64,000 nt of DNA, from positions 347,004,505-347,068,504 of the forward strand of contig NC_085137.1 of NCBI RefSeq assembly GCF_035046485.1. The letters run 5' to 3'. The notes beneath the pieces are model-generated. The model did not search any database, was not told the origin of the DNA, and saw nothing but the letters and a program-made list of their open reading frames with translations. The position numbers and the translations under genes are program-made. Below are positions 58,080-64,000 of the stretch, one piece after another. Source of the stretch: Aedes albopictus. Lineage: Eukaryota; Arthropoda; Insecta; Diptera; Culicidae. Every line of letters begins with the position of its first letter. Positions within the stretch are counted from its first letter, which is position 1.

Positions 58080-60790
58080 CATAACTTACTTACCTTACCG
58101 GTCAGGCTAAGGCCGGGGTGGCCTCTGCTGTACATAGTAGCCGCCTCCATTCCACTCGGTCCATGGCTGTTTGTCTCCAGTTCCGCACTCTGCGTAGGGT
58201 CCGCAGATCGTCCTCCACTTGGTCGACCCACCTAGCTCGCTGCGCTCCACGTCTTCTTGTACCGGTCGGATAACTCTCGAGAACCATTTTAATCGGGTTG
58301 CTATCCGACATCCTGATGACGTGACCCGCCCACCGTAGTCTCCCAATTTTCGCGGTATGGACGATGGTTGGTTCTCCCAGCAGCTGATGCAGCTCGTGGT
58401 TCATTCGCATTCTCCAAGTCCCGTCTTCCATCTGCACTCCGCCGTAGATGGTACGCAACACCTTCCGTTCGAAAACTCCAAGGGCGCGTTGGTCCTCTGC
58501 ACGTAGGGTCCATGTTTCGTGCCCATAGAGGACGACCGGTCTAATCAACGTTTTGTAGATGGTTAACTTCGTGTTACGGCGAACTTCATTCGATCGTAGA
58601 ATTCTGCGGAGTCCAAAGTAGGCACGATTTCCTGCCACAATACGCCTCTGAATTTCTCTGCTGGTGTCGTTGTCGTCGGTCACCAGTGAGCCCAAGTACA
58701 CGAATTCTTCAACCGCCTCGATTTCATCACCGTCGATATGAATTCGGGGTGGCGGGCGCGGTGATTCCTCCCTGGAGCCCTTTGCCATCATGTACTTTGT
58801 CTTCGACACATTAATGACTAGTCCGATTCGCCTGGCTTCTAGATGGGACACACGATACCTTCCATCCATTCCTCCGGTAATACTTCCTCCTCCAAAATCT
58901 TGGTAATGACCCAGTGTAGTGCTCTCACCAGTGCTTCTCCACCGTATTTTAGAAGCTCGCTTGGTAGTTGATCTGCTCTAGCGGCTTTGTTGTTTTTCAA
59001 CCGGCCAACCTCCTCCTCAATCTCTTAAAGGTCAGGGGCCGGAAGTCTTTCGTCCTGTGCACATACTCCTAGATCTGTTACCACGCCACCTGCGATACTT
59101 GCAACGTCGCCATTGAGGTGCTCATCATAATGCTGCCGCCACCTCTCGACCACCTCACGCTCGCTCGTGAGAATATTCCCGTGATTATCTCGGCACATGT
59201 CGGCTTGTGGCACAAAGCCTCTGCGCGAGCGGTTCAGCTTCTCGTAGAACTTTCGTGTGTCCTTAGCGCGGTACAGCTCTTCCATCGCTTCGCGATCTCG
59301 TTCTTCCTGCTGGCGCTTCTTCATCCGGAAGACTGAGTTCTGCCTGTTCCGCGCCTGTTTGTAACGTGCCTCATTCGCTCTCATACGGTGTTGCAGCATT
59401 CTCGCCCATGCTGTATTCTTCTCGTTTTTCAACTGTTCACATTCGCCGTCGTACCAGTCGTTTCTGTGATTCGGAGTCGCGAAGCCTAGTGCTGTAGCCG
59501 AGGTACTACCTATGGCGGATCGGATGTCCCTCCAGCCATCTTCAAGTGTAGCTGCGCCAAGCTGCTCTTCCGTTGGTAGGGCCACTGCTAACTGCTGCGC
59601 GTAGTCTTGAGCCTTTTCTACGTTACGAAGTTGCTCGATGTTGAGCCGCGGCGTTCGACTTCGACGCGTGGTGATAACTGTCGAAAGTTTTGAGCGCATG
59701 CATACAGCTACTAAGTAGTGATCCGAATCTATATTCGCACTGCGGTATGTGCGGACGTTGGTTATATCCGAGAAGAATTTACCGTCGATTAGAACGTGGT
59801 CGATTTGGTTTTCTGTTTGATGGTCGGGTGATCTCCAGGTGGCTTTGTGGATATCTTTGCGGGGGAAGAAGGTGCTTCGGACTACCATACCACGGGAGGC
59901 TGCAAAGTTTACGCATCGCTGGCCGTTATCATTCGATACGGCGTGCAGGCTGTTTCGCCCGATTACCGGTCTGTACATTTCCTCCCTTCCTACCTGCGCG
60001 TTCATGTCGCCGACAACGATTTTCACGTCACGCGGCGAGCAACCATCGTATGTTTGCTCTAACTGCGCGTAGAACGCTTCTTTCTCGTCATCGGGTCTCC
60101 CTTCGTGTGGGCAGTGGACGTTGATGATGCTGTAGTTGAAGAAACGGCCCTTAACTCTCAACATGCACATTCTTGCGTTGACCGGCTGCCACCCGATCAC
60201 ACGTTGTCGCATCTTGCCCAACACTATAAATCCTGTTCCCAGTTCATTGGTGGTGCCACAGCTTTGGTAGAAGGTAGCCGCTCGATGCCCGCTTTTCCAC
60301 ACTTTCTGTCCAGTCCAACAAAGTTCCTGCAACGCCACGATGTCGAAGTTGCGGGGATGTAGTTCGTCGTAGATTATCCTGTCACATCCTGCGAAACCTA
60401 GTGACTTGCAATTCCATGTTCCAAGTTTCCAATCGTAGTCCTTATTTCGTCGCGTGGGTCTTTGCCGATTGTATCGAGTCGTATTTTCTCCTATGTTATT
60501 CGCAATGGGGATTTTTACGGGTGGTTTATTGGGCCTACGCCAACACTCCTGTCTCGCCGGAGGGCCATCGTGCCAGTTCTGTTTAACGTCCCAACCAACA
60601 CTGGGACGACCACGCTGATGGGGCTACCACCTTGGATCTAGCTGGGCGTGGTGCAGCGTTTCTTACTCAGCCGCTGGATGCCAGAACAGACGCTGTTTGA
60701 GCCGCAACTCCTTGGTGAACAGACACTCGGATCGTACCTCCTCAATCTAACTAAAGTCAGAAGGACAACAGTGCCCAGGCTGCACTACCA
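58080..60790 (-). mobile_element. RTE-type retrotransposon with internal deletion
   Basis: Leader from about 60790, endonuclease, linker, then the C-terminal domain and a short 3' end with GTAAGGTAAGTAAG near 58080. The central reverse transcriptase is deleted, leaving about 2.7 kb. RTE elements usually end in such short simple repeats. Confidence 0.75.
58102..60445 (-). pseudogene. RTE-type ORF with reverse-transcriptase palm deleted
   Basis: The frame opens near 60445 with DYDWKLGTWNCKSLGFAGCD, then FDIVALQELCWTG, IINVHCPHEG, IVVGDMNAQVG, QIDHVLIDGKFF and DSDHYLVAV. These are all endonuclease catalytic motifs, intact. The linker follows to 59025, ending in a stop. From about 59020 to 58870 the fingers (LKNNKAARADQLPSELLKY) are readable with frame damage. 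At about 58868 the sequence jumps to SHLEARRIGLVINVSKTKYM: the YADD palm is lost. The C-terminal domain then stays open to 58102 (VYLGSLVTDDND, LYGHETWTL, RLRWAGHVIRM). Such endonucleases are sometimes mis-annotated as craniofacial development protein 2. Confidence 0.8.
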
Positions 60791-60799
60791 GCTAACCAT

Positions 60800-61257
60800 T
60801 TTTTAAAAAGTTTCTGAAAGATTTCGCCTGTCTCGATCATTTTGTCCATCCCCTATACACATAGATATCTATAGTAAATCATGATGTCATCTGTCAGTCA
60901 TTTTTTTTACTATTTTTGAGTAGTTACCCTTCCTTCCACTCAATATAGATGCATTGTATTTAAACGGATCAGAATACAACGAGAGTATAAAAGTTGTGCT
61001 AATATAGAGCTTGAATAAAAAAATATCAGATGTTGAGGACCCACATTGAAGAATTCTTTTGGAACTACACCATAGACTTCCAACTGTTTCTTAGAATCAT
61101 GTTTATTTTATTGAAACTTGACTGTTGATAACAAATATTTATGAAGATTTGAATTGTAAGCCACCATGGGCTGTAACGGGTTAATGCGGTTTACATTTAT
61201 GCAAATTTGCTGCACTGTAAATTATTTTAGAAAAAATATTTGTTATTTCTCATAAAA
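60800..61257. other. no recognisable gene
   Basis: AT-rich; nothing supported. Confidence 0.45.
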
Positions 61258-61640
61258 AGATTTCGGAGTCATTTCAGGAAGTTTCAGATGATGTTCGATG
61301 GGTTTCCGAGACAATACAAAGGCGTTATATAGGCGTTTTTGGGGAGTTTCGGAGGGTCTTAGGTGCGTTACATGGAGTCCGAAGGGTTTTAGGGGGATCT
61401 CAGAGGCATTTCAAGAAGCTTCAGAGGATTTTCTGTGGGTTTTAGATACGTTGCAGAGGCGTTATATAGACGTTTTTAGAGGTTTCAGAGGATTACTGGG
61501 GGTTCCATAAGGTTACGCACCTGGGACCCTTAACCCTCCGGAACCCCCACTGAAACCCCCTAGAATAAGCTGAAACCCCCCTGAAACCTGTTGAGCTCCG
61601 TAGAACACTCGAAAACCCACCTAAAAATGCCCTGGAACGC
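61258..61640. repeat. degenerate short repeat, two opposed blocks
   Basis: G-rich units around TTTCAGGAAGTTTCAG (61258-61515) face C-rich units around CCCCTGAAACC (61530-61640), the same opposed layout as at 48605-49625. Confidence 0.55.
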
Positions 61641-61699
61641 CCAAAAACGCCTAGAGCCTGCTTATCCTAACGTCCTCTCAGAATTATCTTAAATCCTTG

Positions 61700-61797
61700 A
61701 TTATTGATTTTCATTTACGCGAATTTTTGAATTACCGCAGTTTTCATTTTCGCGATTTTAATTCAAGCGGTACGTAAGCATGTAAAACTTGACTGTA
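61700..61797. mobile_element. degraded end of the 18820-21094 type pogo-like element
   Basis: CATTTACGCGAATTTTTGAA and, at the end, AACTTGACTGTA are weakened forms of the CGCGTAAA words and of the CAGTCAGG end. Confidence 0.5.
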
Positions 61798-61864
61798 TGC
61801 CCAGTTCCAAAAAAAATGATCATATGTTATGTGATAACTGATAATTTCCAAGCGATTGGCCCTT

Positions 61865-62075
61865 TTAAGGACAAGGTATTTGGAGTACAAAGCTAAAATT
61901 TTCTTGAGCACCGTTTTTTTTAGAACCGTTCAACGGATATAACTGAAAATTCATCGTGCTGATTGTTCAGTGTTTGTCAACATTGTGATGTATTTTTATC
62001 CAAATCCGTTGAACGGTTTAAAAAAATCGTGCTCGAGAAATGTTTAGCTATGCACTCCAAATACCTTGTCCTTAA
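61865..62075. mobile_element. palindromic MITE with TTAA ends (211 bp)
   Basis: TTAAGGACAAGGTATTTGG at the left is mirrored at the right. Arms of about 80 bp include CGTTCAACGGAT and its complement. TTAA at both ends suggests a piggyBac-type target. Confidence 0.65.
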
Positions 62076-62259
62076 ATGCCGTCTACAAAGTGCTATCGTA
62101 GATCATCTTTCGGCGTCTGTCACCTACAACTTCAACGAATGAGTTCGTGAGAAGTCATCAATCTGACATCATCGTCGGTCGACAATAAACCAGATCTTCA
62201 CTGTACGAAAATCCTCCAGCCAGAACTGCCATGAATGTCAGGCTCCAAAGCATCATCTG

Positions 62260-62400
62260 TTCATCAACTACAAGGTGGCATTTATATGACAGTATTTTCC
62301 TCACAGAGCTATACAAAACCATGGACAAATCCGGCTTTCCCGAAAAGCTGACCAGACTGATCAAAGCAACAATGTATAACTGCGTAAGGGTTTCAGGATA
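62260..62400 (+). pseudogene. RTE-type palm scrap
   Basis: YDSIFLTELYKTMDKSGFPE, then KLTRLIKATM, matches the region after palm motif A at 47490-47560. Confidence 0.5.
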
Positions 62401-62619
62401 TTTTTTTTTTTTTGAAACCTCTGTATCATCTGTTTCATAAATCTGTGTCCCATATAACAAACGTTTTAAGTATCTCTGCATCCCCCAAATGAAATAGCAA
62501 ATTTAGCTCAAAAATCTGAATTTCAAACAAAACACAAGCTGTACGGATGCTGTAAAATAAGAAAAAATCTGGCAGCCCTGGTTTCGGGTAACTACTGGGA
62601 TATTATCACCAGAACAGAA

Positions 62620-62935
62620 GGTGCATCATCAGTGAAAGTTCAGCCTACTGCGGGCTCCAGAAGAATCTGCGGTCAAAAATAATTCACCTCCGCATCAAAA
62701 GTACCATACACAAAGCACAGGTGCTAAAAGATCGGCGGACACGAGACAAGAAACGTGCTCGAGGAGACCCCACAATCAATTGGAGTTTTCGGGCATCGTG
62801 TGCTAAGGACGATCTTCGACGGTGTACAGAAGAACGGTGTGTGGCGGAGAAGGATGAACCACGAGCTACTTGCACTCAACGGCGTACCCAGCATCCAAAA
62901 GGTGGCCAAATCCGGAAGGATAGGGTGAGTATTTT
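62620..62935 (+). pseudogene. RTE-type C-terminal domain scrap
   Basis: With one frameshift: LRSKIIHLRIKSTIHKAQ, then VLRTIFDGVQKNGVWRRRMN and HELLALNGVPSIQKVAKSGR, the C-terminal domain also seen at 58102-58600. Confidence 0.6.
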
Positions 62936-62959
62936 ATCGGTGAAAACTATTCTATCGGT

Positions 62960-64000
62960 GAACATTTTTCCATACGTTTTGTATGGGAGATAAATTGGCC
63001 GAAAATGAGAACTTCATGCAAATTTGTATGAAAAACAGCAAAAATGTGAAAAAATCCAAATTTCCCCGATGAAATATTTTTAACTTTCTGCATATGATAA
63101 TATAGCTTGCATTCTGACATTCTGTGGAAAGAAACCCGATGTACATTCGATTTTTATGATCTGCTAGTTCAGACATAGCGTGAGCCGTGTGACGTAGAGA
63201 GCATGAAGGGCGCACCAAGAGGAGTGTGATCTGTCAAACCCTGGGCATGACCGAGAATAGAGAGGAGCGGAGCAACACCCCCCCCCCCTTACGTAACGTA
63301 GACTTTCACGTTTACGGGAAGACTCTATTTACCTGTTGTTGTTCATTATCCATTATTCCTAATTGTGATGTAGTGCAAACAAATGTATGTTTGTAATCTA
63401 CTCGACTCTGTGAACGGTAAAAAAGTGTCAGTGTAATGGAAGAATGTAATTCCAGCCAAAAGACAACAAAAATCACGAAAAGGAAGGAAAATGAGAGGCA
63501 TACGTTGTTATTTCAAGTCAAAAAGTGCCTCAACTTGTTAATTAAATCAACTCTTCAAAATATTTCACTAAAATGCTACGAAGTTTGGATTGGATGAAAT
63601 TAATTGTCATAAGATTGCTCAACAACATTCTTATTCTAAAACTGAAAATGGGACGTTACAACATACAATATGTCCAATACATGTTTCCTCTGTGTGAATT
63701 GAGTAAACAATCACCAGTGTAGCATTTATTACAGTACGCAAAAATATATGTTGATAGAAAACATCCCCAGATCCTCGCCTTCTTCCTGCTTCTAACAATT
63801 CACTCCCAATGAAACACAGCTCGTTTGTCGACTTTCTATGAGAAGCAAGAGTTATTAACTACAAAATAAATATTTCTTCATCCGCACACGTAGCGTTGAT
63901 GATATTCCTTATTATGATCAGTTGAGAAAGTTTGTATTAAAAAAAAATCGCCGATAACATTTCAACTCGAACCCAGTCCCCTTAGCATGCTCTTGACGCA
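62960..64000. other. no recognisable gene
   Basis: Contains a C run at about 63280-63288. Otherwise no supported feature to the end of the window. Confidence 0.4.

Noticed and set aside
59025..60338. Host gene resembling craniofacial development protein 2
   Set aside because: The motifs are those of an RTE retrotransposon endonuclease, followed by RTE linker and C-terminal sequence; that name is a known misannotation of such elements.

Overview
This window looks like a gene-poor, repeat-rich piece of a culicine mosquito genome, most likely Aedes. That assignment is inference: it rests on the tRNA-derived SINE types, the dominance of R1-, RTE-, CR1/Jockey-, L1-, I- and Penelope-type retroelements, the deeply nested non-autonomous DNA transposons, and short (about 60 bp) introns in lipase genes of dipteran type. 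No bacterial genes, operons, CRISPR arrays or rRNA genes were seen.

Host genes. Only two host genes can be supported. Both are two-exon secreted lipase-family genes (neutral lipase / phospholipase A1 fold), arranged head to head about 8.4 kb apart. The left one (minus strand, 45596-46708, 349 residues) has lost two of its three catalytic residues (Ser to Asn178, His to Glu278). The right one (plus strand, 55074-56135, 333 residues) keeps a complete Ser176-Asp200-His277 triad. Each has a TATA box at a plausible distance, and the right one also has an initiator.

1-11 kb: a TA-flanked MITE; an R1-type 5' fragment split by a 138 bp insertion that carries a hammerhead-ribozyme-like sequence; a 4.6 kb pogo-like foldback (3067-7671) holding 143 bp and 143+173 bp tandem arrays and itself invaded by a small LTR pair without coding capacity (3508-5312); a 152 bp satellite (about 8.5-9.86 kb); and two abutting palindromic MITEs.

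11.3-21.4 kb: one CR1/Jockey-group retrotransposon, complete in outline, split by a hAT-type element (11922-15273, 8 bp target duplication, large internal palindrome) and by a pogo-like element (18820-21094, TA target) carrying a second, unrelated 152 bp satellite.

21.5-28.5 kb: one R1-type element split by a truncated CR1-like copy and by two DNA elements with CCC...GGG ends and 2 bp target duplications. A third element of the same build lies at 35946-37053. Each of the three reiterates its own short sequence word.

28.5-45 kb: fragments of R1, L1-like, RTE and I-type retroelements and a decayed Penelope-like element (about 40.96-45.11 kb), itself split by a CACTA-ended foldback and by a satellite block related to the one at 20 kb.

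45-64 kb: the lipase pair in a field of RTE fragments, SINEs, a CR1-like element with a long uninterrupted reverse-transcriptase frame (52048-53925), short CTGAAAC-type degenerate repeats and an internally deleted RTE element (58080-60790). Most of the biology here is retroelement and transposon turnover; the lipase pair is the host signal.
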